A stretch of 53,303 nucleotides of DNA. It comes from Akkermansiaceae bacterium. Its GTDB lineage: Bacteria; Verrucomicrobiota; Verrucomicrobiia; Verrucomicrobiales; Akkermansiaceae. The stretch is taken from contig JAQWSX010000116.1 in assembly GCA_029242935.1 (NCBI GenBank), positions 1-53,303 of the forward strand, in the 5' to 3' direction. Below are positions 23,894-32,672 of the stretch, in pieces. Position 1 is the first letter of the stretch; every line of letters starts with the position of its first letter. The translations under genes were made by a program, and so were the position numbers. The notes under the pieces were generated by a model, which saw only the letters and a list, made by a program, of their open reading frames with translations, was not told where the DNA came from and searched no databases.

Positions 23894-25456
23894 CTAGGAT
23901 CTTCCTTTAAGAAAGGCCAAAATCTCGACAGCTGATTTTAGTGAGAAGCCCGTAAGATCAGCGATCTGATCCGCCGTTGCTTCCTTTATCCGCGCCACTG
24001 AACCAAACCGCTTCAGGAGCGCTTTCTTCTTTGCCGGGGACACACTAGGACAATCATCCAGCAAGCTTTCCTTTACCCGTTTTCGTAGCAATAACTCGTT
24101 GTAGCGATTCGCAAAACGGTGAGCTTCGTCACGAATCCGCTGCATCAATTTAAGAGCCCCCCGATCATGTGGAATGATTACCGGCTCACCCTCGCCCGGA
24201 AAAAAAATCTCCTCCCGCTGCTTTGCCAAACCACAGATCGGTAAACCGCCCAACCCTAGTCGCTGTAACTCCGCCACCGAGACACTGAGTTGCCCATTCC
24301 CACCATCCACGATCACCAAATCAGGGAGCGTGACCGGGCTCTTCCCCTCGGATGCAAGTCGACGAAGAGTCTCGACATGACTTTCCTGCGTGCTTTCCGC
24401 AACTTCAGGATTAGCCTCCATGTTCTCCTGTAGAATTCGACCGTATCTGCGCCGAACTACTTCGGCCATACTTGCAAAATCATCCTGCCCGTCCACGGTC
24501 TTAATCCTGTATTGCCGGTAGTTCTGGTTATCCGGCAATCCATTCTTAAATCTCACCATCGAGGCCACAATGTGAGTCGACGAGATATTGGAAATATCGA
24601 AGCACTCCATAATCGTCGGTGGTCCGTTGAGTGAGAGCCAATCACCCAACTCAGCTAAATCCTCGGTTGGTTTAACTGTCGTGGGCACTCCCCGTCCCCG
24701 TGTAAACTGCCTCGTCGGGCTCAGCGCACGCTCAAGATTTACAATAACATCGCGAAGCCTAGCGGCCTTCTCGAAATTCAACTTCACCGCCGACTGCTCC
24801 ATTTCCACCTTCAGGCTCTTAAGTCGCTCGCCCTTCCCTTTTCCGCTTAACAATTCGCAAGCCTGCTCCAATTGTTCTAGGTATTCCTCGCGATTCACCT
24901 TCGCAACACAGGGAGCCATGCAATTTCGAATCACATCAGCATTACAATGTTTGTAGTCTTTCTCTCCCGGACTTCGAGGCCGACAACTCCGAAGTCCAAA
25001 ATCCTTGTTCAGCCAAGCAACTGTAGCCCGTAGCGCCCCCGAATGTGCGAATGGCCCGAAGTATCGCGCACCATCACCTTTCTTAAGACGTGTTGTCTGA
25101 AACTTCGGCCACGGATCATCGAGATTTACCTTCACGAGGAGAAAGCGTTTATCATCGCGGAAGCTCACATTGTAGCGGGGCCGATACTGCTTGATGAGCT
25201 TTCCCTCTAATAGCAGAGCTTCTTGCTCGTTTCGAACTTCGTGGACTTCAAAGTCACAGATCGAGTCGATCAGGGCTCTGGTCTTGCGGTCCGCCCGTTT
25301 CTTCCCCGATGGCATAAAGTAACTGCTTAGCCGTTTCCGAAGATCTCTCGCCTTTCCGACATAAATGATCGAGCCCAACCGATCCTTATGCAGGTAGACA
25401 CCCGGTTTATGGGGGACCTGCGAAAGCCTTGCTCGAAGTAAGGGGAGAACGGACAT
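23894..25456 (-). CDS. uvrC: Excinuclease ABC subunit C
   Basis: The 520-residue UvrC makes both incisions around DNA lesions in nucleotide excision repair with UvrA and UvrB. The N-terminal GIY-YIG nuclease is clear (KPGVYLHKD, then IIYVGKARDLRKR). A UvrB-binding UVR segment follows (LKVEMEQSAVKLNFEKAARLRD). The RNase-H-like nuclease keeps Asp in ECFDISN, Asp in IVDGGNGQLS and His in RDEAHRFA. Two helix-hairpin-helix motifs close the protein (SPAKKKALLKRFGS; ATADQIADLTGFSLKSA). The length is shorter than E. coli UvrC (about 610) but no active domain is lost. MSVLPLLRARL at 25456 is preferred as start over an in-frame site at 25477. Confidence 0.96.
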   Translation of the reverse strand: MSVLPLLRARLSQVPHKPGVYLHKDRLGSIIYVGKARDLRKRLSSYFMPSGKKRADRKTRALIDSICDFEVHEVRNEQEALLLEGKLIKQYRPRYNVSFRDDKRFLLVKVNLDDPWPKFQTTRLKKGDGARYFGPFAHSGALRATVAWLNKDFGLRSCRPRSPGEKDYKHCNADVIRNCMAPCVAKVNREEYLEQLEQACELLSGKGKGERLKSLKVEMEQSAVKLNFEKAARLRDVIVNLERALSPTRQFTRGRGVPTTVKPTEDLAELGDWLSLNGPPTIMECFDISNISSTHIVASMVRFKNGLPDNQNYRQYRIKTVDGQDDFASMAEVVRRRYGRILQENMEANPEVAESTQESHVETLRRLASEGKSPVTLPDLVIVDGGNGQLSVSVAELQRLGLGGLPICGLAKQREEIFFPGEGEPVIIPHDRGALKLMQRIRDEAHRFANRYNELLLRKRVKESLLDDCPSVSPAKKKALLKRFGSVARIKEATADQIADLTGFSLKSAVEILAFLKGRS

Positions 25457-25582
25457 TGTCTGGAAGATTCTAGGCACAAAACCCCTAATTGGTATCGTTT
25501 AAATAGGGAATAAGAGGGTTACGGTGGGTTTTCCTGCACTTGCACCTGAATAATCTCCCGCTAGACTTCGACTAACTAGCTC

Positions 25583-26362
25583 ATGAAGACCACTTTTCTC
25601 CTCGCGCTTATTTTGGCGCTGATTCCGTCCATTGCATCTGCCCAAGAGGTGGCAGATATTGCCAAAGACATCACCTTGGTCGAAATTCTGAAGAAGGGCG
25701 GTTGGGTCATGGGAGCCCTCGTCGTCCTTTCGATCTTCACCGCCATTCTCATTCTTCTTTATTTCCTGACCCTCCGTCGCAGCTCGGTCGTTTCAAATCG
25801 CTTCATGAATGCCTCGGAGGCTATGATACGAAAGCGTGATTATCTTGGACTTGTCGGCTACTGTCATGGTCGAAGAGAAGCAGTTGCTCGGGTCACCCAA
25901 AAAACCCTCGATTTTCTGACCAAAAACCCAAATGCCAGCCACCCCGAAATACGCGAAGTTGCAGAGGCCGAAGGAAATCGTCAGGCCGGAATCCTAACCC
26001 AAAGAATCAGTTACCTGGCTGATATTGGAGGGATCGCTCCGATGGTTGGTTTACTTGGAACGGTAATCGGAATGATCAAATCTTTCATGGAAATTGCCAA
26101 CGGGAACATCGAAGGAGCCAAGCAACTGGAACTGGCTCAAGGAGTCTGGGAGGCCCTAATAACCACCGCTGGTGGGCTCGTCATTAGCATCATCGCTATG
26201 ACATTTTATTCCTACTTTCGGGGCCGAGTCCAAAACCACACCGCTGAACTAGAAGCGGCCGGAACCCACATCCTCGCCTTAATTGGTTCCCAAATCCAGC
26301 AAGGCCAGACTGGATCAACGAGCCAACCTCTCCGCGACGATTTCCCAATGCGCGATCTCTAG
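25583..26362 (+). CDS. exbB: ExbB/TolQ/MotA-family proton channel
   Basis: The 259-residue protein has an N-terminal signal-like segment (MKTTFLLALILALIPSIASA) before the three membrane spans of the family. The first span is near 45-62 (VMGALVVLSIFTAILILLYF). The other two carry the conserved channel block YLADIGGIAPMVGLLGTVIGMIKSF and ALITTAGGLVISIIAMTFYSYF. ExbB and ExbD use the proton-motive force to energise an envelope partner. exbD starts 23 bp later and a large TPR protein 8 bp after that, so the three form one operon. Confidence 0.93.
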   Translation: MKTTFLLALILALIPSIASAQEVADIAKDITLVEILKKGGWVMGALVVLSIFTAILILLYFLTLRRSSVVSNRFMNASEAMIRKRDYLGLVGYCHGRREAVARVTQKTLDFLTKNPNASHPEIREVAEAEGNRQAGILTQRISYLADIGGIAPMVGLLGTVIGMIKSFMEIANGNIEGAKQLELAQGVWEALITTAGGLVISIIAMTFYSYFRGRVQNHTAELEAAGTHILALIGSQIQQGQTGSTSQPLRDDFPMRDL

Positions 26363-26385
26363 GAATCAAAGACCGCTTTAACGTC

Positions 26386-26826
26386 ATGCGCATTCGCGAT
26401 AACAATCCTCCGCCCGCCAGCTTTCAGCTGGCACCCATGATTGATATCGTCTTTCTCCTTCTGATTTTCTTCCTTGTCACCTACCAGATCACAGAACAGG
26501 AAAAGGACCTCAAAGTCGCTGTTCCCACCACCAGTGAAGGCTCTCAAAAAGCCCGTGTTGCCAATAAGATCGTAATTAACCTCTCCGCTAGCGGTGAAAT
26601 CACCATCAGCGGCGAAGTTTACACCAAAGACCAACTCAGGCAGAAACTTAAACGAATTGTGAAAGCAGCCGAACTCGCCAACGAAGACGGTGCCGATCAA
26701 CAACCAGTGCGAATCCGTGCCGACCGTGACGGCCGGAATCAGCAACTTCTCCAGCTTGTTGACGAAATCCAGAAAGCCGGTATCTGGAATATCGATTTCG
26801 CGACCCGTTCGCCCAAGAACCCTTAG
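26386..26826 (+). CDS. exbD: ExbD/TolR-family protein
   Basis: The 146-residue protein has a short cytoplasmic N-terminus, one membrane span with the essential Asp (PMIDIVFLLLIFFLVTYQI) and a periplasmic domain ending in DEIQKAGIWNIDFAT. The Asp is the proton-carrying residue of the family. It is cotranscribed with the preceding exbB and works with it as a motor. No TonB-like gene is adjacent; the partner may be the TPR protein that follows or a TonB elsewhere. Confidence 0.95.
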   Translation: MRIRDNNPPPASFQLAPMIDIVFLLLIFFLVTYQITEQEKDLKVAVPTTSEGSQKARVANKIVINLSASGEITISGEVYTKDQLRQKLKRIVKAAELANEDGADQQPVRIRADRDGRNQQLLQLVDEIQKAGIWNIDFATRSPKNP

Positions 26827-26834
26827 TTTTTCCG

Positions 26835-29162
26835 ATGAAGATCCGAGCCTTACTCGCTACTCTAATCGGGCTGTCACTTCCTTCTCCGGGACAGGCCCCA
26901 GATCAAAAGAAGGATGCCCTCCGTGTCAATCCAGCCCGCGATCTTTATGACCTCGCTACGCTAAACTACAACGACGCTAAAAACGGAAAAGATGCTAAGA
27001 AAATTGAACGGGACTATCGGATTGCCGCTAAGAAGTTCGACCAATTCCTAAGGACTTTTCCCCGCGATGAGAAAGCGATCGAAGCATGGTATTTCCTTGG
27101 TATGTCCTATCGTAAAATTGGCGAAAACGAAGCCAGCCGTACCTGCTTCAAATCCGCTGCCACAAATTGGAAGACCGGGAAATTTGTGGAAGCCTCTGCC
27201 CTCTTCCTTGCCTCCGACGATTACAAGGCTGAGAAATGGCGGGACGCGGCTAAGTGGTTTCAAATCGTCTCTACTACAACAACAAACAAAGAGATTAAAC
27301 ACCAATCACTTTATCGACGGTTCCTCTGTTTTTATAAGCTCGCAGACAAAGCCAACATGCTTCTTTCCTTGAAAGCTGTCATAGCAGATGAGAAGAGCCC
27401 ATACTCCGAAACAGCCCGACTCGCCTTGGCCAGGCTATATCGCGAATCACAAAGCACCAGACAAGCTCACGAGCAGTTTGTTATTCTGTCGAAATCAAAG
27501 GACTCGAAAATCCGCGCTGAAGCCACCTTCCAGGCGGCTCTTACCGCTCAGACACTTGGCGAAAAGACCCTCACCAAAATTTGGTTCCGAAATACCCTCT
27601 CGGAAGAACAACCGAAAGACGTTAAAGGAAAGACCCAGCTTGTTCTGATGAGCTTACACTATAAGGACATGCAATGGCAGGATGTCATTGATGTCTTTCG
27701 TATTGGAAACTTCGAACTCGAAAAACAATCCGAGCTTCAGCGCCTAATCATGGTCGCAAAATCCTACGACGCACTTGGCAAGGAGGACGAAGTAACAAAA
27801 CTCTACGAGCAGATCGCCAAGCTCTCGCCCGGATCCGCGTCAAGCTTTGAAGCCACCTATAACCTCCTTGTTCGCGACCATCAGCGAAGCGCCAATAACT
27901 TCACCAAAGACGCCGAAAGTTTTCTGAACAGCTACGCCACCACAAAGGCCAAGGATCCCAAAATTCATTCTATTCGCCTACTTCTCGCCGAAAGCTTCTA
28001 CGCAGCAAAGACCTATGAGAAAGCGATTTCACAGTATCGGTTGCTCAACCTTTCCCTTGTTGACGCTTCGAACGCTCTTGGCGTCCGCTATCACGTTGCT
28101 AAGTCACAGATCTTCCTGGAAAATGAAAAAGGAGCACTCGCTGCCATCGCCGCATTTATCGCTCAATTCCCGAAGGCAACGCAAACGACCCAGCTTCGCT
28201 TAGACCGAGCAGAACTCCTAAATGCAGCCGGTCGAGAAGGAGAAGCCGTTGGAGACTACAAAGTAATCCTTCAAAACACCACCGATCAGAAAATGAAGAG
28301 AATTCTCATTCTTCGCCTAGCATCTATCTATCAGGAGCAGGAAAAATGGGAGGAGTTTGTAGGCATGCAGGAACAAATTCTTCGGCTCCCCGCAGTTGAC
28401 CAAAAAAGCCAAGCTTCCGCAAACTTTTGGCTCGGATGGAATCAGCTTCGCCTCAAGAACAGTTCCAAAGCAGAACCTTTCCTTCGCAAAGCTCGTGCTC
28501 TCGACTCCAAAACCTTCGCTTCTAAAGTCAGCCCTATTTTGGTCAGAAATGCCTTCAAAGCTGAAAATCTTGACCTCCTTGAAGATGAAATCAACCTGGC
28601 ACGCCAAGACTCGCCCAAAACCAAACTCCCGTCCGCCATTCTGCAATGGTTAGGCGCCACTCTCATCAAAAACGGTGAAGAAGAACGCGGTTGGCCTTTT
28701 CTCCACGAAGGACTCTCGGACGAATCAACTCCGGCTAAGCATCTTGTTTGGAAACTCTACACCAAGGCATCGCTTGATTTCAAAAAGCACCCGGAAGCCT
28801 TGCGCGGAGCCAAGGCCATCCTAGAAATGGAAAAGAACGCTTACCGCAAGGCCGAAGCACTCTACTTCAAATCCCAAGCACACAACGGCCTCAAGCAATT
28901 TGATGAAGCACGTCAGGCCGCTTCTGATGCCCTCGACCTTCGCCCCGCCGGTGCACTCGATATCCGGCTCCGCATGTTTGCCGGAGATATCGACATCACA
29001 GCCGGAAAGCCCAAGGCTGCGATCCGACACTATATCATCGTTGAAAGCACTTTTGCAAAATCTGACTCCGATAAAAGGGAGGCACTTGCCAAGGTCATTT
29101 CAACGCTCAAGATCATCGGAACACCAAAAGCCTTGGAGCTGTTGAAAGACTATCAGAAGTAA
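26835..29162 (+). CDS. Large exported tetratricopeptide-repeat protein
   Basis: The 775-residue protein starts with a signal peptide (MKIRALLATLIGLSLPSPGQA) and is then almost wholly TPR-like helical repeats. Clear examples are FLRTFPRDEKAIEAWYFLGM, AKTYEKAISQYRLLNL, AFIAQFPKATQTTQLRL and GLKQFDEARQAASDALDLRP. It resembles the long YbgF/CpoB-like periplasmic TPR proteins that often follow exbB-exbD in this phylum. The 8-bp gap to exbD suggests it is the envelope partner driven or organised by that motor. Direct function is unknown. Confidence 0.85.
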   Translation: MKIRALLATLIGLSLPSPGQAPDQKKDALRVNPARDLYDLATLNYNDAKNGKDAKKIERDYRIAAKKFDQFLRTFPRDEKAIEAWYFLGMSYRKIGENEASRTCFKSAATNWKTGKFVEASALFLASDDYKAEKWRDAAKWFQIVSTTTTNKEIKHQSLYRRFLCFYKLADKANMLLSLKAVIADEKSPYSETARLALARLYRESQSTRQAHEQFVILSKSKDSKIRAEATFQAALTAQTLGEKTLTKIWFRNTLSEEQPKDVKGKTQLVLMSLHYKDMQWQDVIDVFRIGNFELEKQSELQRLIMVAKSYDALGKEDEVTKLYEQIAKLSPGSASSFEATYNLLVRDHQRSANNFTKDAESFLNSYATTKAKDPKIHSIRLLLAESFYAAKTYEKAISQYRLLNLSLVDASNALGVRYHVAKSQIFLENEKGALAAIAAFIAQFPKATQTTQLRLDRAELLNAAGREGEAVGDYKVILQNTTDQKMKRILILRLASIYQEQEKWEEFVGMQEQILRLPAVDQKSQASANFWLGWNQLRLKNSSKAEPFLRKARALDSKTFASKVSPILVRNAFKAENLDLLEDEINLARQDSPKTKLPSAILQWLGATLIKNGEEERGWPFLHEGLSDESTPAKHLVWKLYTKASLDFKKHPEALRGAKAILEMEKNAYRKAEALYFKSQAHNGLKQFDEARQAASDALDLRPAGALDIRLRMFAGDIDITAGKPKAAIRHYIIVESTFAKSDSDKREALAKVISTLKIIGTPKALELLKDYQK

Positions 29163-29170
29163 GAGAGGTT

Positions 29171-30694
29171 CTATTCCCACTCAATACTCGCGGGCGGCTT
29201 AGTCGAGATATCGTAAAGGACACGGTTAATTCCGCTGACTTCGTTCAAGATTTCCTGACTTGTCTCGCGGAGAAGTTGGGCCGGGAGGTCAACCCACTCG
29301 GCAGTCATGGCGTCTTCAGAAATCACCGCTCGCAGATTAGTGGCCCACTCGTAACTTCGTTCATCTCCTTTCACCCCGACTGTCCTAACCGGAATCAATC
29401 CGGCATAAGCCTGCCAAACCCGATCATACCATCCATGTTGTTTGAGTTTTCCGATAAAGATGGCATCACATTCGCGAATAATATCGAGCCGCTCACGATC
29501 AACCGCACCTGGACAACGAACGGCCAATCCCGGTCCCGGGAAGGGATGACGCCCAAGAATGTCCGGGGCAATTCCCAACGCCGCACCCAACTCACGAACC
29601 TCATCCTTAAAGAGTTCGGCCAGTGGCTCCAGCACCTTTCCCTGTTCCTGAAGTTCAAGAATTTTGGGAACCCTATTGTGGTGAGTCTTTATGACCGAAG
29701 CTTTTGACTTCGCATTTGAAGCACTCTCAATAACATCGGGGTAAAGGGTCCCTTGAGCCAACATTTCGGCATTCCCAACGGAATCCCAAAAAACCTTAAT
29801 GAAAAGGTTTCCAATGATCCGCCGCTTCTCCTCCGGATCTTCTTTTCCAGCCAAAGCACCTAGAAATTCGTCGGAAGCATCCACTGTTTCAATCTCTACG
29901 CCCATGCGCTGAAAATTGTTTTGCACCAAAGTTGCTTCATCTTTTCGCAGGAGTCCATTATCCACAAAAATAGGGCGGACTTTCACTCCGGCCTCTTTGA
30001 GCAGCACCGCCAGAACCGTACTATCAACTCCCCCGCTCACACCACAAACAACTTGTTTCTCGCCAACAAGTCCGCGGATTCCCTCAATCATTTCGCGCTT
30101 GAAATCCTCAATATGAAAACGTTGAAGTTTCTCTGCTTGCTGGAGGAAATTTTTAAGAATCCGCAAACCTTCGTGTGAGTGCGTCACCTCGGGGTGAAAT
30201 TGAATTCCAAAAAATCCACTCGGCCAGCGTAAACTCACCGGAGTACCATGTTGATTGGTCGCGATCACTTCGGCCTCTTCATGCAGATCCTGAACGGTAT
30301 CCGAATGACTCATCCAAACCTGAGAGTCGCTAGAAACTCCATCGTAAAGATCCTTGTGGCAGGTCGGAGTCAAAGCGGCAGCACCATATTCCCGTTTATT
30401 ACTCTTTTTCACTGAGCCCCCAAATTTGATATTCAGAAGCTGCATCCCGTAGCAAACCCCGAGAACGGGCACTCCAAAGGACTTCAATTTCTCGAAATCG
30501 ATATCAGGAGCATCCGACTCGCTGGTGCTCTTGGGGCCACCCGAAAGAATGATCGCCCCGGGCCGACCAATTTCAGCGATATCTTCTGGTGCGTAAAGCT
30601 TAGCGAAAAAACCCAATTCGCGTACCCGGCGAACAATGAGCTGGGTGTACTGCGACCCAAAATCGAAAACAGCAACATGTTGAATCTCTTGCAT
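29171..30694 (-). CDS. guaA: GMP synthase (glutamine-hydrolysing)
   Basis: The 507-residue enzyme turns XMP into GMP with ATP and glutamine. The class I amidotransferase domain (1 to about 190) shows the nucleophile in GVCYGMQLLN and the His-Glu pair in FHPEVTHSHEG. The ATP pyrophosphatase domain has the P-loop GVSGGVDSTVLAVLL, and the C-terminal dimerisation domain ends with YDISTKPPASIEWE, the usual GuaA terminus. The ATG at 30694 (MQEIQHVAVFDFGSQYTQL) is chosen; an upstream in-frame extension overlaps guaB. It starts 7 bp after guaB, so the two form a guaBA operon making GMP from IMP. Confidence 0.98.
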   Translation of the reverse strand: MQEIQHVAVFDFGSQYTQLIVRRVRELGFFAKLYAPEDIAEIGRPGAIILSGGPKSTSESDAPDIDFEKLKSFGVPVLGVCYGMQLLNIKFGGSVKKSNKREYGAAALTPTCHKDLYDGVSSDSQVWMSHSDTVQDLHEEAEVIATNQHGTPVSLRWPSGFFGIQFHPEVTHSHEGLRILKNFLQQAEKLQRFHIEDFKREMIEGIRGLVGEKQVVCGVSGGVDSTVLAVLLKEAGVKVRPIFVDNGLLRKDEATLVQNNFQRMGVEIETVDASDEFLGALAGKEDPEEKRRIIGNLFIKVFWDSVGNAEMLAQGTLYPDVIESASNAKSKASVIKTHHNRVPKILELQEQGKVLEPLAELFKDEVRELGAALGIAPDILGRHPFPGPGLAVRCPGAVDRERLDIIRECDAIFIGKLKQHGWYDRVWQAYAGLIPVRTVGVKGDERSYEWATNLRAVISEDAMTAEWVDLPAQLLRETSQEILNEVSGINRVLYDISTKPPASIEWE

Positions 30695-30701
30695 CTTAAA
30701 A

Positions 30702-32156
30702 TCAGGAAGCAGGTTGGTAGTTCGTGGGCTCCTCGGTGATGGTAACATCATGAGCGTGGCTTTCGCGAAGACCACCCGGGGTAATGCGGACGAATTCGGC
30801 CATTTCCCGAAGCTCGGTTAAGGTCCGTGCGCCAACATATCCCATTCCAGAACGAAGTCCGCCCATGAGTTGAAAAACAACATCTGCCAATGGCCCTTTG
30901 TAAGGAACGCGACCCTCCACCCCTTCGGCAACTAGCTTACCACTAGAGTTTTGTCCGTAACGATCACCCGCTCCCTTTCGCATCGCACCAATCGAACCCA
31001 TACCACGATAAGTCTTAAAACGACGACCCTGAGAATGAACGGTCTGTCCTGGACTCTCTCTCGTTCCGGCGAGCAGAGAACCTAGCATGACGAGATCGGC
31101 ACCGGCAGCAAGAGCCTTGGTGATATCACCCGAGTATCGAATTCCACCATCGGCAATAACCTGCACGCCACGCTCGTGAGCAGCATCGGCAACATTTTGA
31201 ACAGCCGTAAACTGAGGCATCCCCACCCCGGATATCACGCGGGTGGTGCAAATCGACCCGGGACCAACCCCAACTTTAAGGCAATTTGCTCCCGCGCTGA
31301 TCAAGTCCCTGGCACCTTGGGCCGTAACAACGTTACCGGCTACAACCGGAGTTTCACCGAGCTCGCGGAGCTTCTCGATCACCTCCATAACACGCGAAGT
31401 ATGCCCAGTGGCGGCGTCTATAAAGAGAGCATCAGCTCCAGCTTCAAGGAGAGCCTTAGCACGATCTAAGAATTCAGGGCCCGGTCCCACCGCCGCACCG
31501 CAACGGAGTTGGCCATTTGGATCTTTGGACGCACTGGTGAAAGTAATTCGTTTTTCAATATCAGCACCGGTAATCAATCCAGCCAAAGTCCCATCATCAT
31601 TCACCAAAGGAAGTTTTTCGATTCGGTTTTTGTAAAGAATCTCCCGAGCCTGACGTTGGTCCATATCGGCCGGCGCAGTCACCAATCGATCCATCGGCGT
31701 CATGACATCTTCGACCAGAGCTTCTTCACTTGGAATGTGACGAAGATCGCGTCCAGTGACCATTCCCTCAAGACGGCCATCCGGACCAACTACCGGGAAT
31801 CCAGAGAATCCCTCCCGCCCCATGATCCCGCGAACTTCGGCCACCGTCAGCTTTCTCGAAACTGTCAGGGGTTGGTAAATAACCGCGTTCTCGGAACGCT
31901 TCACTTTAGCCACCATCGATGTCTGCTCATCGATGGTGCACGCACGGTGAATCACCGCAATGCCACCCTCACGGGCGAGAGCCATCGCGAGTTCAGTCTC
32001 AGACACCGTATCCATGGCAGCTGAGACGACCGGGATATTTAATGGGATTCCTTTGCACAACTCAGTGCCCACATCGGATTCGGAAGGGAGCAGTCTGCTC
32101 AAACCGGGCGTCAAAAGGACGTCGTCAAAAGAAAGGGCCAAAGATGGATCCGCCAT
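30702..32156 (-). CDS. guaB: Inosine-5'-monophosphate dehydrogenase
   Basis: The 484-residue enzyme oxidises IMP to XMP with NAD, the committed step to GMP. The barrel starts with [18 protein letters not shown]. Two CBS domains (about 95-205, [12 protein letters not shown] and [12 protein letters not shown]) are inserted as usual. The catalytic loop [17 protein letters not shown] carries the active Cys, and the flap is GAGDRYGQ. The CBS pair in this family senses purine nucleotides. No strong ribosome-binding site precedes the ATG. An inverted-repeat/terminator structure lies 55-100 bases upstream and may control the operon. Confidence 0.98.
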   Translation of the reverse strand: MADPSLALSFDDVLLTPGLSRLLPSESDVGTELCKGIPLNIPVVSAAMDTVSETELAMALAREGGIAVIHRACTIDEQTSMVAKVKRSENAVIYQPLTVSRKLTVAEVRGIMGREGFSGFPVVGPDGRLEGMVTGRDLRHIPSEEALVEDVMTPMDRLVTAPADMDQRQAREILYKNRIEKLPLVNDDGTLAGLITGADIEKRITFTSASKDPNGQLRCGAAVGPGPEFLDRAKALLEAGADALFIDAATGHTSRVMEVIEKLRELGETPVVAGNVVTAQGARDLISAGANCLKVGVGPGSICTTRVISGVGMPQFTAVQNVADAAHERGVQVIADGGIRYSGDITKALAAGADLVMLGSLLAGTRESPGQTVHSQGRRFKTYRGMGSIGAMRKGAGDRYGQNSSGKLVAEGVEGRVPYKGPLADVVFQLMGGLRSGMGYVGARTLTELREMAEFVRITPGGLRESHAHDVTITEEPTNYQPAS

Positions 32157-32210
32157 GGACGATTCAAGGGAATTTGGCCTCCGAAAGCAAGCGCGATTCG
32201 GCTGTGATCG

Positions 32211-32252
32211 AAAAAAGCCCCCGAAAACCGATGAAGATCAGTTGCCGGAGGC
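32211..32252 (-). terminator. Intrinsic terminator before guaB, possible attenuator
   Basis: On the minus strand GCCTCCG (from 32252) pairs with CGGGGGC (to 32217) with one G-T pair, followed directly by TTTTTT. It ends the grx transcript and lies in front of guaB. The left arm can alternatively pair with CGGAGGCC at 32183-32176, so the terminator could be conditional. Confidence 0.6.
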
Positions 32253-32283
32253 CTAAATTATTAGGTCGGATATTAGCCTAAAA

Positions 32284-32664
32284 TCAGTCGAGGAACACAA
32301 TTTTTCCAGGCTCTCCCTTAGCCGCAGCCTCGGCCTGAGCTTGCTTCTCGTGCTGTTCGGGTGAGCAGGAGGAATCGATTGGAGCGTCAGGCTCTTCTTC
32401 GTTCACCTGCACGAGGCCCTTCTCGAGTAGAAACGCCTCCACCTCTTCTCCGCTGACATCCGGAAGCATTTGACCGTTCACTTCAACACAAGGACTGAGA
32501 GGTTGGCCGGTTTTCTGTTCCATTTCCCAACGAAAAGCGGGATTCTTGATGATATCCTTCTCATCGAATTCCAATCCATATTTTCGCATAATAGCGCGGA
32601 CGCCTTCGCTCCAGCCGCAAAAAGTCTTTAAATACGCCGTGATTTGAGGTTCTTGATCGCTCAT
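32284..32664 (-). CDS. Monothiol glutaredoxin-like protein with C-terminal extension
   Basis: The 126-residue protein is a glutaredoxin fold of about 80 residues (ITAYLKTFCGWSEGVRAIM) plus a hydrophilic tail. The active site is CGWS, a single-Cys (CxxS) form close to the CGFS class, which handles glutathione or iron-sulfur clusters rather than dithiol exchange. The cis-Pro/substrate loop is visible as GQPLSPCVEVNGQMLPDVSGEEVEAFL. The tail has one more Cys (DSSCSPEQHEKQ). The ATG at 32664 leaves 8 bp to the oxoprolinase stop; the further upstream start would overlap that gene. It is probably cotranscribed with the oxoprolinase gene, whose family touches glutathione breakdown. Confidence 0.85.
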   Translation of the reverse strand: MSDQEPQITAYLKTFCGWSEGVRAIMRKYGLEFDEKDIIKNPAFRWEMEQKTGQPLSPCVEVNGQMLPDVSGEEVEAFLLEKGLVQVNEEEPDAPIDSSCSPEQHEKQAQAEAAAKGEPGKIVFLD

Positions 32665-32672
32665 TACCGGGA

